A stretch of 64,000 bases of DNA from JAHTBL01 sp038532735. Lineage in GTDB: Bacteria; Pseudomonadota; Alphaproteobacteria; Rhodobacterales; Rhodobacteraceae. The stretch spans positions 372,001-436,000 of the forward strand of contig JBCBAC010000001.1 of NCBI GenBank assembly GCA_038532735.1, in the 5' to 3' direction. How positions within the stretch are numbered: position 1 is the first letter of the stretch; the number at the start of each line of letters is the position of its first letter. The notes under the pieces were generated by a model that saw only the letters and a list, made by a program, of their open reading frames with translations, had not been told where the DNA came from and did no database searches. The position numbers and the translations under genes are program-made. Below, one piece after another: positions 50,651 to 59,125 of this stretch.

Positions 50651-51133
50651 TTAGAGCTTATCGCTGAATTCATCCAGAACGGCGGCATAAACATCGCGCT
50701 TAAAGGGCACAATGGCGTCGATCAGCGTATCGGGCGTGGTCCATTTCCAGGCGGAAAACTCGGGCTGCTCTGTCTCGATATTGATGTCGCTATCGTCGCC
50801 ATGAAAGCGCAGCAGGAACCACTTTTGCTTTTGCCCTCGATAGCGCCCTTTCCAGATCTGCGGGACCAGATCGTGGGGCAATTCATAAGGGAGCCAGTCT
50901 TTGCTTTCCGCCTCAACCGTGACCATGTCGGCGGTCAGCCCTGTTTCTTCCCAAAGCTCGCGCAAGGCGGCCTCGCGCGGGTCCTCGCCGTCATCGACGC
51001 CACCTTGCGGCATCTGCCACGCCTCGGTGTAGCGGTCATTGCGCTGGGCGACGAACACCTGCCCGTCGCCATTGACCAGCATCAGGCCGACGCAAGGTCG
51101 GTAGGGGAGTTTTTCGATGTCTTCGGGGGTCAT
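50651..51133 (-). CDS. rppH: RNA pyrophosphohydrolase RppH
   Basis: 160 aa Nudix hydrolase; starts MTPEDIEKLPYRPCVGLML, with Nudix box GGVDDGEDPREAALRELWEETGL (landmarks GGVDDGED and REALREL-type). It removes pyrophosphate from mRNA 5' ends to trigger decay (or hydrolyses dinucleoside polyphosphates). No SD lies directly before the ATG; the AAGGAG overlapping the ctpA stop is 30 nt away with a stable hairpin between. Length and motifs are standard for alphaproteobacterial RppH. Confidence 0.94.
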   Translation of the reverse strand: MTPEDIEKLPYRPCVGLMLVNGDGQVFVAQRNDRYTEAWQMPQGGVDDGEDPREAALRELWEETGLTADMVTVEAESKDWLPYELPHDLVPQIWKGRYRGQKQKWFLLRFHGDDSDINIETEQPEFSAWKWTTPDTLIDAIVPFKRDVYAAVLDEFSDKL

Positions 51134-51140
51134 TGTGGTT

Positions 51141-51169
51141 GGCCCGGACGGGTGCCCGGGCCGCTCCTT
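51141..51169 (-). promoter_or_regulatory. Hairpin inserted between the rppH Shine-Dalgarno and start codon
   Basis: Minus-strand order: ctpA stop TAA overlapping AAAAGGAG (SD AAGGAG at 51169-51164), a 7-bp GC stem GGCCCGG / CCGGGCC (51162-51156 with 51147-51141, 8-nt loop), then seven nt and the rppH ATG. Linear SD-to-ATG distance is 30 nt, but only about 8 nt if the stem forms. No T-run, so not a terminator. Confidence 0.6.
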
Positions 51170-52507
51170 TTAGTCAACCGGACCCAGCGCGTTCAGGCCG
51201 GTCAGGATGTCGATGGCGTAGGCCAGTTGGTAGTCTTCCTCGCGCAGTTCTGCGGCTTGTTCGGCGCGCGCGCGGTCGGCTTCGATCTGCTGGACCTCGT
51301 CCTCGGACAGGCTGTCATTGTTCAGGCTGCCACGCAGATCGGCTTCCGAGCGGGAGCGGGCGTTCTCGTCCTCTTCCTCGGTGGCCTCGACCGGGCGAGG
51401 CTGCTCCACGATGATATCGGGGGAGACGCCAAGCGCCTGAATGGAGCGACCGGACGGCGTGTAATAGCGCGCTGTCGTCAGGCGCATCGCGCCGTCACCG
51501 CGGAGAGGCATGACCGTCTGGACGGAGCCTTTGCCGAAGCTCTTGGTGCCGACGACAATCGCGCGGCGGTGGTCTTGCAGGGCCCCTGCGACAATCTCGG
51601 ACGCGGATGCGGAGCCGCCATTGATCAGCACGACAATCGGCTTGCCTTGGGCTAGATCGCCGGGGGTCGCGTTGAAGCGGTCGCCATCTTCAGGGTCGCG
51701 GCCACGGGTCGAAACAATCTCGCCCTTATCTAGGAAGAAGTCTGACACGCGGATCGCTTCGGTCAGCAGGCCGCCCGGGTTGTTGCGCATGTCCAGCACG
51801 AAGCCGTTGACGTTCTCGATACCGCCCGCGGCTTCAACCTGTTCGGCGATGCCTTCTTCGAGACCGGGGGAGGTCTGGTCGTTGAACGTGGTCACGCGCA
51901 GGACGACGGTATCGCCTTCGGTGCGCGTGCGCACGGCGGTCAGCTTGATCGTGTCGCGCACGATGGTCACGTCGAAGGGCTCAACCTCGCCCTCGCGCAC
52001 GACAGTGATGATGATCTCGGACCCGACGGGGCCGCGCATCATGTCGACGGCTTCATCCAGGTTCAGACCCAGAACGCTTTCGCCGTCCACATGGGTGATA
52101 AAATCGCCCGCCTCGATGCCCGCCTGATCGGCAGGGGTGCCGTCGATGGGGGAGACGACTTTCACGAAGCCCTCTTCCTGGGTCACTTCAATGCCCAGAC
52201 CGCCAAACTCACCCCGTGTCTGCACGCGCATATCGGCGGCATCATCGGGCGAGAGGTAAGATGAATGCGGATCAAGCGAGGTCAGCATCCCGTTGATCGC
52301 GGCTTCGATCAGGTCGGAGCTTTCGACCTCTTCGACATACTGGCCGCGGATGCGTTCGAAGATATCGCCGAACAGATCGAGCTGTTCATAAACAGACGCA
52401 CTATTCTCGGCTTCTTGGGCGATCAGCGGGCCTGCGACCTGAGTGGTCACGACGGTTGCTGTGGCAATGCCGCCCAATGCGGCCATCACAAACTTTTTCA
52501 TGCTCAT
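51170..52507 (-). CDS. ctpA: C-terminal processing peptidase CtpA (S41 family)
   Basis: 445 aa. N-terminal signal or anchor (KFVMAALGGIATATVVTTQVAGPL), PDZ domain (GLGIEVTQEEGFVKVVSPIDGTPA), S41 protease core with nucleophilic Ser in NGGSASASEIVAGAL and Lys in GTKSFGKGSVQ. Periplasmic protease that trims proteins at C termini and often regulates cell-wall hydrolases. It overlaps envC by 4 nt, fitting a joint role in wall remodelling. The acidic tail (EATEEEDENARSR) is lineage-typical. Confidence 0.95.
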   Translation of the reverse strand: MSMKKFVMAALGGIATATVVTTQVAGPLIAQEAENSASVYEQLDLFGDIFERIRGQYVEEVESSDLIEAAINGMLTSLDPHSSYLSPDDAADMRVQTRGEFGGLGIEVTQEEGFVKVVSPIDGTPADQAGIEAGDFITHVDGESVLGLNLDEAVDMMRGPVGSEIIITVVREGEVEPFDVTIVRDTIKLTAVRTRTEGDTVVLRVTTFNDQTSPGLEEGIAEQVEAAGGIENVNGFVLDMRNNPGGLLTEAIRVSDFFLDKGEIVSTRGRDPEDGDRFNATPGDLAQGKPIVVLINGGSASASEIVAGALQDHRRAIVVGTKSFGKGSVQTVMPLRGDGAMRLTTARYYTPSGRSIQALGVSPDIIVEQPRPVEATEEEDENARSRSEADLRGSLNNDSLSEDEVQQIEADRARAEQAAELREEDYQLAYAIDILTGLNALGPVD

Positions 52508-53616
52508 TCCTTTGTCAGCGCAAACCAGCTTGACGGGTCCACGGGCGTGTTGGCTTCTCTTGTCTCTATATAAAGCGTTTCTGAGCGAGGGGCGCTACCC
52601 GCGAGTGACGCTGCAGTCAAATTCGTGTTAACTGGGCCACCCATGAGGCCAACGGCACTGCCTTCCGGCAACACATCGCCGATTGCGCCGTAAACCTGGC
52701 CAAGCCCCGCCATCACGATCAAGGCGCCGGCTTCGGGCTCCAAGATAATGACGTTGCCATAATCGAGCAGCGGACCGCGGTAGCGGATGGAGGCGGCGAC
52801 GGGTGTTGTGACCAGCGCGCGGGGGCGTGTGGCGATCAAGATACCGGGGCGGCGGATACCGGCGGCGTCGGCCTCGTTGAATTGACGCAGGACCTGACCT
52901 GCCACGGGAAGCGGCAGGTCCCCCTTGGGGATTGGGTTGAAGGGGGCCGCGGTTTCAGAGCCGTCGACGGGGATTTCAGACAGCCCGCTGGCAAAGGCTT
53001 CGAGCGTTTCGCTGCTGTCCAGGAGGATCGCGGTTTTCACCGGGTCTTCGATGAAGCGTTGCGGCAGATCTGTGCGCTCAGAGATGGCTTTGCTGAGCGC
53101 GGTGCGCGCGGTTTGCACCTCGTTCAGCCCGTTGCGGAGTGTTTCTGTCGCGCTTTCCTGCAGCACACGGAGGGTCTGTATTTCGTCCAGTTGCGCTTTC
53201 AGTACGGCGGCTTCGACCTGCAAGGCGGGGGCAACTTCTGATACGATCATGCCAGAGCGGGCGCTGCCCAAAGGCCCGCTTGGGTGCATCATCAAAAGCG
53301 GCGCCGGGGCGCTTTCGATGGTTTGCAGTACGGAAAGCAACTGTGCGATTTCGCGCGACTTGCTTGACAGATCACGTTCAAGCGCCTGTTCGCGGATGGA
53401 GGCGCGACGCAGCCCGTCGCGCATAGCGGAGAGGCCGGCCTCGTATGCTTGAACGGTTTGTGTGAGTGCTGAGACGCGGTCGCGGCGCCCCTCGGCCTCT
53501 TGTAGGGCAAGCGAGGCCGCGTTGAGCTGTTCGGCGGCTGCGCGCGCGGCGTCCGCGGGGTCGGCCTGCGCGGGCATCGCGAAGAGGGCGAGACATATGA
53601 TCGCTGCGCGGATCAT
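52504..53616 (-). CDS. envC: EnvC-like murein hydrolase activator with degenerate LytM domain
   Basis: 370 aa from MIRAAIICLALFAMPAQA (signal peptide); the upstream in-frame extension overlaps gpmI and is rejected. Long coiled coil (about 25-200: AARAAAEQLNAASLALQEAEGRRD landmarks, IREQALERDLSSK) followed by a LytM/M23 fold (GILIATRPRALVTTPVAASI, YGNVIILEPEAGALIVMAGL). The metal ligands HxxxD and HxH of active M23 peptidases are absent, as in EnvC. It should activate amidases at the septum. Between gpmI and ctpA with 4-nt overlaps on both sides. Confidence 0.88.
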   Translation of the reverse strand: MIRAAIICLALFAMPAQADPADAARAAAEQLNAASLALQEAEGRRDRVSALTQTVQAYEAGLSAMRDGLRRASIREQALERDLSSKSREIAQLLSVLQTIESAPAPLLMMHPSGPLGSARSGMIVSEVAPALQVEAAVLKAQLDEIQTLRVLQESATETLRNGLNEVQTARTALSKAISERTDLPQRFIEDPVKTAILLDSSETLEAFASGLSEIPVDGSETAAPFNPIPKGDLPLPVAGQVLRQFNEADAAGIRRPGILIATRPRALVTTPVAASIRYRGPLLDYGNVIILEPEAGALIVMAGLGQVYGAIGDVLPEGSAVGLMGGPVNTNLTAASLAGSAPRSETLYIETREANTPVDPSSWFALTKE

Positions 53617-55121
53617 CGGCGGAGCAGTGATTGTCCGGTCATTTCCGCAGGCTGATCGAGGCCCATCAGCTCCAGAAGCGAGGGCGCGAGATCGGCGAGC
53701 CGCCCTTCGGAGAGCGTGGCCCCGACTGGCCCGCCGACAAGGATCACCGGCACCGGGTTCGTCGTATGCGCGGTATGTGCGCCGCCGGTCTCCGGGTCGA
53801 TCATCACTTCGCAATTGCCGTGATCGGCGGTGACGATCATTGCGCCGCCTGCTTTTTCCAACGCATCCAGCACCTGGCCAAGCCCTTGATCTACGGCCTC
53901 GCAGGCCTTGATCGCGGCCTCCAGATCGCCGGTATGGCCGACCATATCGGGGTTCGCGTAATTCGTGACGATCAGGTCATAGCCTTTGGCGATGGCCTCC
54001 ACGAATTTCTCGGTGACCTTGGCCGCTGACATTTCGGGCTGCAGATCATAGGTCGCGACCTTGGGGGAGGGGGGCATGAAGCGGTCCTCACCCTCTTCCG
54101 GCACTTCAATCCCGCCGTTCAGGAAGAAGGTCACGTGCGGATATTTCTCGGTCTCGGCTAGGCGGAACTGCTTGAGGCCTTTCTTGGCGACCCACGCGCC
54201 GAGCGTGTTCTGGATGTCGCGCTTGGGGAAGGCGGTGGCGAGGTATTCGCTATGAGCATCGGAGTATTCGACCATCCCCAATTGCGCGGCCAGCTTGGGG
54301 CGGTCGCCTATGTCAAAGGCGTCGAAATCGGGGGCGCAGATCGCCGCGAGAATTTCCCGCGCGCGGTCGGCGCGGAAATTGAGGCATAAGAGACCGTCTT
54401 TGTCCGTGAGCCCTGTGTAGTCGCTGATGACGGTGGCGGGGATGAATTCATCGGTGATGTCGTCTGCGTAGGCCGTTTCAATCGGCTCGGACGCAGTCTT
54501 GGCCCGTGCGCCGTCGCCGTGGACAATCGCATCATAGGCTGTCTTCACCCGCTCCCACCGGTTGTCCCGGTCTAGCGCGAAGTATCGCCCGATCACGGTG
54601 CCGATTTGAGCAGTTTCGGGCAGGTTTAATGCTTCCAGATAGCGGTCTGCGGATTTCGGGGCGACGTCCCGGCCATCGGTGATCGCATGGAACACCACTG
54701 GCACGCCTGCATCGGCGATCATCTTGGCGGCGGCTTCGATATGGCTGACATGCCCGTGCACACCGCCGTCCGAGAGCAGCCCCATCAGATGCGCTGTGCC
54801 GCCGGTCTTTTTCAGTGTCTCGATAAACCCAAGGATCGCTTCGTTCTCGAAGAAAGTGCCGTCCTCAATCGCCAGATCAATCTGGCCCAGATCCATCGCC
54901 ACCACGCGGCCCGCGCCGATATTGGTGTGGCCGACTTCGGAGTTGCCCATCTGCCCGCTGGGCAACCCGGCATCCGGGCCGTGGGTCAGAAGCGTGGCAT
55001 TCGGACACTCCGCCATGATCCGATCAAAATTGGGCGTCTCGGCCAAAGCGGGGGCGTTGCCCTCCGTCTCGGCACGCGCGCCCCAGCCGTCAAGGATGCA
55101 AAGAACGACGGGTTTGGTCAT
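53613..55121 (-). CDS. gpmI: 2,3-bisphosphoglycerate-independent phosphoglycerate mutase
   Basis: 502 aa from MTKPVVLCILDGWG, with GAGCAGTTC and CAGGAGC upstream; the longer in-frame start at 55190 lies in rlmH. Alkaline-phosphatase superfamily: metal Asp in DGWG, phosphoserine Ser in MGNSEVGHTNIGAG, TDGRDVAP, NYANPDMVGHTG, TADHGNCE. Dimanganese enzyme of glycolysis and gluconeogenesis. Central gene of the conserved rsfS-rlmH-gpmI-envC-ctpA-rppH order. Confidence 0.96.
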   Translation of the reverse strand: MTKPVVLCILDGWGARAETEGNAPALAETPNFDRIMAECPNATLLTHGPDAGLPSGQMGNSEVGHTNIGAGRVVAMDLGQIDLAIEDGTFFENEAILGFIETLKKTGGTAHLMGLLSDGGVHGHVSHIEAAAKMIADAGVPVVFHAITDGRDVAPKSADRYLEALNLPETAQIGTVIGRYFALDRDNRWERVKTAYDAIVHGDGARAKTASEPIETAYADDITDEFIPATVISDYTGLTDKDGLLCLNFRADRAREILAAICAPDFDAFDIGDRPKLAAQLGMVEYSDAHSEYLATAFPKRDIQNTLGAWVAKKGLKQFRLAETEKYPHVTFFLNGGIEVPEEGEDRFMPPSPKVATYDLQPEMSAAKVTEKFVEAIAKGYDLIVTNYANPDMVGHTGDLEAAIKACEAVDQGLGQVLDALEKAGGAMIVTADHGNCEVMIDPETGGAHTAHTTNPVPVILVGGPVGATLSEGRLADLAPSLLELMGLDQPAEMTGQSLLRR

Positions 55122-55161
55122 GAACTGCTCCTGTTTTTCTTGGGAGCGTTCTAACGCGGTT

Positions 55162-55632
55162 TTAGACCCGGTGGTAGGGGGACCCGGCAAGGATCGACGC
55201 GGCGCGGTAGAGCTGTTCGGCCAGCATCACGCGGACCAGCATATGCGGCCAGACCATCTTGCCGAAGGAGAGGGCGAAATCGGCCTCTTGCCGCAGGTTC
55301 GGGTCGATACCGTCGGCGCCGCCGATCACAATCGCAAGGTCAGAGGTGCCGGTATCGCGCCAGTTACCCAGCTGGTTCGCGAAGGCCGGAGAGGTCATCA
55401 CCTTCCCGCGCTCATCCATCACGGCCAGTTTGGCCCCCTTGGGCAAGGCTTTGCGCAGCAACACGGCCTCAGCCGCCATGCCGCCGCCTTTCTTGTCCTC
55501 GACCTCGATCACCTGAGTAGGCCCCAATCCAAGAGCCCGCCCGGTGCGGTCAAAGCGTGTCAGATAATCGTCAATCAGCGCAGCTTCAGGTCCCGCCCGA
55601 AGGCGGCCTACGGCGCAGATGTGAAGGCGCAT
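55162..55632 (-). CDS. rlmH: 23S rRNA (pseudouridine1915-N3)-methyltransferase RlmH
   Basis: 156 aa SPOUT methyltransferase. MRLHICAVGRLRAGPE at the N terminus, the SAM-knot region VIGGADGIDPNLR and the C-terminal LAEQLYRAASILAGSPYHR are diagnostic. It methylates pseudouridine 1915 in helix 69 of assembled 70S ribosomes. 3 nt after rsfS; same operon. Confidence 0.96.
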   Translation of the reverse strand: MRLHICAVGRLRAGPEAALIDDYLTRFDRTGRALGLGPTQVIEVEDKKGGGMAAEAVLLRKALPKGAKLAVMDERGKVMTSPAFANQLGNWRDTGTSDLAIVIGGADGIDPNLRQEADFALSFGKMVWPHMLVRVMLAEQLYRAASILAGSPYHRV

Positions 55633-55635
55633 CGT

Positions 55636-55998
55636 TTAGTTAGACTGGGCTTGCTCGCCCGCGGGCAGCCACATCTTTTCCAACTGATAGAACTCGCGCA
55701 CTTCGGGGCGGAACACGTGGACGATCACATCGCCAGTATCGATCAGAACCCAGTCGCCTGCGCCCTTGCCCTCGACCTTACAAAGCCGTCCGTATTCCTG
55801 TTTCAACGCATCCACGAGCTTCTCGGAAATCGCGGTGACCTGACGGGTCGAACGACCGGAACAGACGACCATATAGTCGCCCATCTCGGACTTGCCGCGC
55901 AGGTCGATCTGGACCACATCTTCGGCCTTGTCGTCGTCCAGTGATTTCAGGATGCGTGCGAGGAGCTCCTCGCTGGAGATGTCCTTTTGACCTGCCAT
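55636..55998 (-). CDS. rsfS: Ribosomal silencing factor RsfS
   Basis: 120 aa from MAGQKDISSEELLARIL; in-frame codons further upstream lack a good start. DUF143/Oligomerization domain: DDKAEDVVQIDL, GDYMVVCSGRSTRQV, VEGKGAGDWVLIDTGDVIVHVF. It binds L14 and blocks subunit joining in starvation. No strong SD of its own; an 18-codon ORF with a strong SD ends in TAATG across its start, so translation is probably coupled. Confidence 0.95.
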   Translation of the reverse strand: MAGQKDISSEELLARILKSLDDDKAEDVVQIDLRGKSEMGDYMVVCSGRSTRQVTAISEKLVDALKQEYGRLCKVEGKGAGDWVLIDTGDVIVHVFRPEVREFYQLEKMWLPAGEQAQSN

Positions 55999-56054
55999 TA
56001 CCGGCTGGCCTTCGGAAGCGGTGTTGCCCGCTTGAGCAGAAAGAGACAGTTCAT
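55998..56054 (-). CDS. 18-codon leader ORF overlapping the rsfS start
   Basis: ATG at 56054 preceded by CAGGAGGAC (strong SD, good spacing), encoding MNCLFLLKRATPLPKASR and ending in TAA that shares its last A with the rsfS ATG (TAATG). This arrangement is typical of termination-reinitiation coupling. The peptide is not recognised. Expression is unproven; alternatively rsfS has a longer N terminus started from a non-ATG codon in the other frame. Confidence 0.5.
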   Translation of the reverse strand: MNCLFLLKRATPLPKASR

Positions 56055-56196
56055 TGTCCTCCTGAGTGGCACGCCGACAGAGCCCCGACGCTGGGCACAT
56101 TCAAAAGATAACACCCGTCTGGTGAAATCTCAACTTTTGCGCGTGTTTTCCGCCAAAGCGGCGCGAATAGGCCGTTTCCTGCGGTGGTGCAAGGGC

Positions 56197-57399
56197 TTAG
56201 ATGACGGCCTTTTCCAGCAGCGTGTCGTTCTGCACGATCCGGTCATAGCGGAAGGGCGACAGATCAAGCGTACGGAACGCGCCATAGGTCAGCCATTCGG
56301 CGGTGCCGCGCCCCATCGCGGGGGCCTGTTGCAGCCCGTGCCCGGAGAAGCCGTTGAGAAAGATGAAATTGCTGACCACGGGGTGCGGTCCGACAATCGC
56401 GTTGTGATCGAAGGTGTTGTAGGCGTAGTGGCCGGCCCATTCATTGATGACCTTGATCGCCTCGAATTGCGGGATGCGCGTGGCGATGATGGGCCAGATA
56501 TGATCCTGCCAGAGCGCGTGATCCATCGCGAAATCATCATAGGCAACTGCGGGGTCATGTGCCGCGTGACCGCCCGCCAGGTAGGTTGTTCTGCCATCCT
56601 GACGGAAATGCACGCCGCTGGGATCGATCGTGAGCGGCAGGTCGCGATCCAACGGCTGTTCGGCGCTGAAAATCCAGGTGAAGCGCTTGCGCGGCTCGAC
56701 AGGGATGTTGATGCCCGCCATCCGCGCGGTCTTGGCCGCGCGCGGGCCGGAGGCGTTGACGATCTGACCGCAGCCAATCACGTCGCCGCTGGCCAGCGAG
56801 ACGCTTTCCACCTGCGTCCCGGCTGCGTTGCGCGTCATGGCGACGACCTCGCCCGTGTGAAACTCCACCCCGTGCGCTTTGCTTGATTTGCGGAACCAGT
56901 CGAAGACGGTGATGCCGTCCCAATAGCCCTCGTCCATGGTGTTGATGGAGCCCAGCTTGATATCTTCCACGTTGTAGAACGGATAGGCGGCCTTGATCTC
57001 ATCCGGCGTCATCAGGACGGTGCCTGCGCCCGCTGCGCGCTGCACCTTCAGGTTCTCGCGCAGGGTGTCCGCGAAGGCGTCGGTGTCGGCGAGATACATG
57101 TAGCCGTAGCTTTGGATGCCAAGTTCCGGCACTTGCGGGTCGCCGCCCATATAGGTGCGAAAGTTCTTCACGAAATCGGCGGCAAACTGCGAGATGCGCA
57201 CGTTGATCTCGGTGCTGAACTGCTGACGCATGCAGGAATTGGTGTGCGTGGTGGAGCAGAATTCGTAGGTCGGGTCCTTCTCGATCACGAGGACCGTCCC
57301 ATTGAAATCCGGGTTCTGCGTGAGAAACCACGCGGTCGAGGCACCCATGATGGCCCCGCCGACGATCACGACGTCATAGGTTTTTCTTTGCGGAGCCAT
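56197..57399 (-). CDS. FAD-dependent oxidoreductase (DAO / sarcosine oxidase-like)
   Basis: 400 aa. FAD fold KTYDVVIVGGAIMGASTAWFL with GGAIMGAS as the dinucleotide motif, C-terminal FIFLNGFSGHGLQQAPAMG typical of DadA/SoxB/glycine oxidase (PF01266). It should oxidise an amine or N-methyl amino acid; substrate unknown. 9 bp downstream of the iron-type permease gene on the same strand, an odd pairing. The short C terminus (TLLEKAVI) is complete. Confidence 0.85.
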   Translation of the reverse strand: MAPQRKTYDVVIVGGAIMGASTAWFLTQNPDFNGTVLVIEKDPTYEFCSTTHTNSCMRQQFSTEINVRISQFAADFVKNFRTYMGGDPQVPELGIQSYGYMYLADTDAFADTLRENLKVQRAAGAGTVLMTPDEIKAAYPFYNVEDIKLGSINTMDEGYWDGITVFDWFRKSSKAHGVEFHTGEVVAMTRNAAGTQVESVSLASGDVIGCGQIVNASGPRAAKTARMAGINIPVEPRKRFTWIFSAEQPLDRDLPLTIDPSGVHFRQDGRTTYLAGGHAAHDPAVAYDDFAMDHALWQDHIWPIIATRIPQFEAIKVINEWAGHYAYNTFDHNAIVGPHPVVSNFIFLNGFSGHGLQQAPAMGRGTAEWLTYGAFRTLDLSPFRYDRIVQNDTLLEKAVI

Positions 57400-57408
57400 C
57401 TGCTGCGC

Positions 57409-59076
57409 CTACCCTTGCCGCCCGACACGACGGCAAAGCAGGATGACCGGGATCAGGCCGATGGCGACGATGACAAGGCTTGGGACTGCGGCCCCTTCCA
57501 ACCGCTCGTCGGAGGCGAGGCGATAGGCCTGCACGGCGAGCGTGTCGTAATTGAACGGGCGCATGATCAGGGTGGCGGGCAGCTCTTTCATAACGTCAAC
57601 AAAGACGATCAGCATCGCGGTCAGAAGGGCCGGTGTGAGGATCGGGAAATGCACGTGGCGGAATGTTCCATAGGCGCTTTTGCCCAAGACGCGGGAGGCG
57701 GCGTCCATATTGGCGTTGATCGCGGATTGTCCGCCTTCATATGACCCAAGCGCGGCTGCCATGAAGCGGATCATGTACGCGGCGATCAGAAGCCAGATGG
57801 ACCCGGTCAACAACAGACCTGTAGAGACATCGAAGGTCGCGCGCATCCACGCATCCACCGCGTTATCGAACGCGGCGAAAGGCACCAGCAGACCAACGGC
57901 AATCACGCCGCCCGGCACCGCATAGCCCAGCCGCGCCACGTACAGCGCGGCAGAGGCTTTCGCACCGGGAAAGACGCGATGGAAATAGCCCAGAACGATG
58001 GCCGCGCAGACGGTCAGCACGGCGGCGATGCTGGCCAGCGTCAGGGAATTCTGGATGAACCCGATATAGCGGCGGCTCAGCAGGTTCTGTTCGGACCCGA
58101 TGCCCATCAGCACCAGGGCAATTGTGGGCAGGATCAGCCCGAAAAGCACGGGAAGCGCGCAAAGGAGGATGGCACCGGCGCGCCGCGCGCCTGTCAGCTC
58201 CAGCCGCCCCATCGCCTCAATCCGGTTGGCGTGATATTTTGCGTTGCCCCGGCTTTGGCGCTCCAGCACGGCGAGGATCAGCGCGAAGGCCAGCAGGCCC
58301 ATGGCCAGTTGCGAGGCCGCACCCCTGTCACCCAGCCCGATCCAGCTGGTATAGATGCCGGTCGCGAAGGTCTGCACCCCGAAATAGGAGACAGTTCCGA
58401 AATCGGCAATCGTCTCCATCGTGGCGAGCAGAACGCCTGCGGCAATCGCTGGGCGCGCCATGGGAAGCGAGACCTGGAAGAAGGCCTGCATCGGCGTCTT
58501 TCCAAGCGCGCGGGCGGCAAAGAAGGTGCTGGCGCTTTGGCCCATGAAGGCCGTGCGCGCCAGTAGGTAGACGTAAGGATAGAGCACCAGCGTCAGCATA
58601 AGTGCCGCCCCGCCAATCGAGCGGATTTCAGGGAACCAATAGTCGCGGGGCCCCCAGCCCATCACGTCGCGCAACGTGGATTGCACGATGCCGGGATGGT
58701 CCAGCACATGGGTATAGGCGTAGGCCATCACATAGGCCGGAAAGGCCAGCGGGATGACGAGCGCGATCTCGAAAAAGCGCCGCCCGGGGAAGGCAGTCAT
58801 CGTGACCAGCCAAGCGGCCCCGGTGCCTATGGCGAAGGTCCCGCAGGCGACCAGCACGACCAGCAGTAGCGTCGTCCCTGCATAGCGGGGCAGCACTGTC
58901 GCGCTCAGCGCAGTGAGCGTGTCGGTGCCGGTTGTGATGGCGGCATAAAAGACTGCGAGCATGGGCAAAAGGCACAGGGCTGCCAGCAAAGCGGCTCCAA
59001 CGCCGAGCGCGGAAAAGCGGCTTGCTTTGCGCGGCGCGCGCCCTTCTGCCTTGGTGTTTGTGTCCAATGTCGCCAT
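57409..59076 (-). CDS. FbpB-type ferric iron ABC transporter permease (orphan)
   Basis: 555 aa from MATLDTNTKAEGRAPRK; an in-frame start at 59175 is in the intergenic zone. Two fused six-helix permease halves, each with an EAA-like loop (FFAARALGKTPMQAFFQVSLPMARPAI landmarks AARALGKTP and LPMARPA; second MDAASRVLGKSAYGTFRHVHFPILTPAL with AASRVLGKS and FPILTP). Matches FbpB/SfuB. The periplasmic ferric-binding protein and ATPase genes are not adjacent. Cotranscribed with the FAD oxidoreductase. Confidence 0.88.
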   Translation of the reverse strand: MATLDTNTKAEGRAPRKASRFSALGVGAALLAALCLLPMLAVFYAAITTGTDTLTALSATVLPRYAGTTLLLVVLVACGTFAIGTGAAWLVTMTAFPGRRFFEIALVIPLAFPAYVMAYAYTHVLDHPGIVQSTLRDVMGWGPRDYWFPEIRSIGGAALMLTLVLYPYVYLLARTAFMGQSASTFFAARALGKTPMQAFFQVSLPMARPAIAAGVLLATMETIADFGTVSYFGVQTFATGIYTSWIGLGDRGAASQLAMGLLAFALILAVLERQSRGNAKYHANRIEAMGRLELTGARRAGAILLCALPVLFGLILPTIALVLMGIGSEQNLLSRRYIGFIQNSLTLASIAAVLTVCAAIVLGYFHRVFPGAKASAALYVARLGYAVPGGVIAVGLLVPFAAFDNAVDAWMRATFDVSTGLLLTGSIWLLIAAYMIRFMAAALGSYEGGQSAINANMDAASRVLGKSAYGTFRHVHFPILTPALLTAMLIVFVDVMKELPATLIMRPFNYDTLAVQAYRLASDERLEGAAVPSLVIVAIGLIPVILLCRRVGRQG

Positions 59077-59125
59077 CGGCTTGGGATATAACCAAACGCC
59101 GTGGTAAGTCGAGCGTTTTGGTTGG

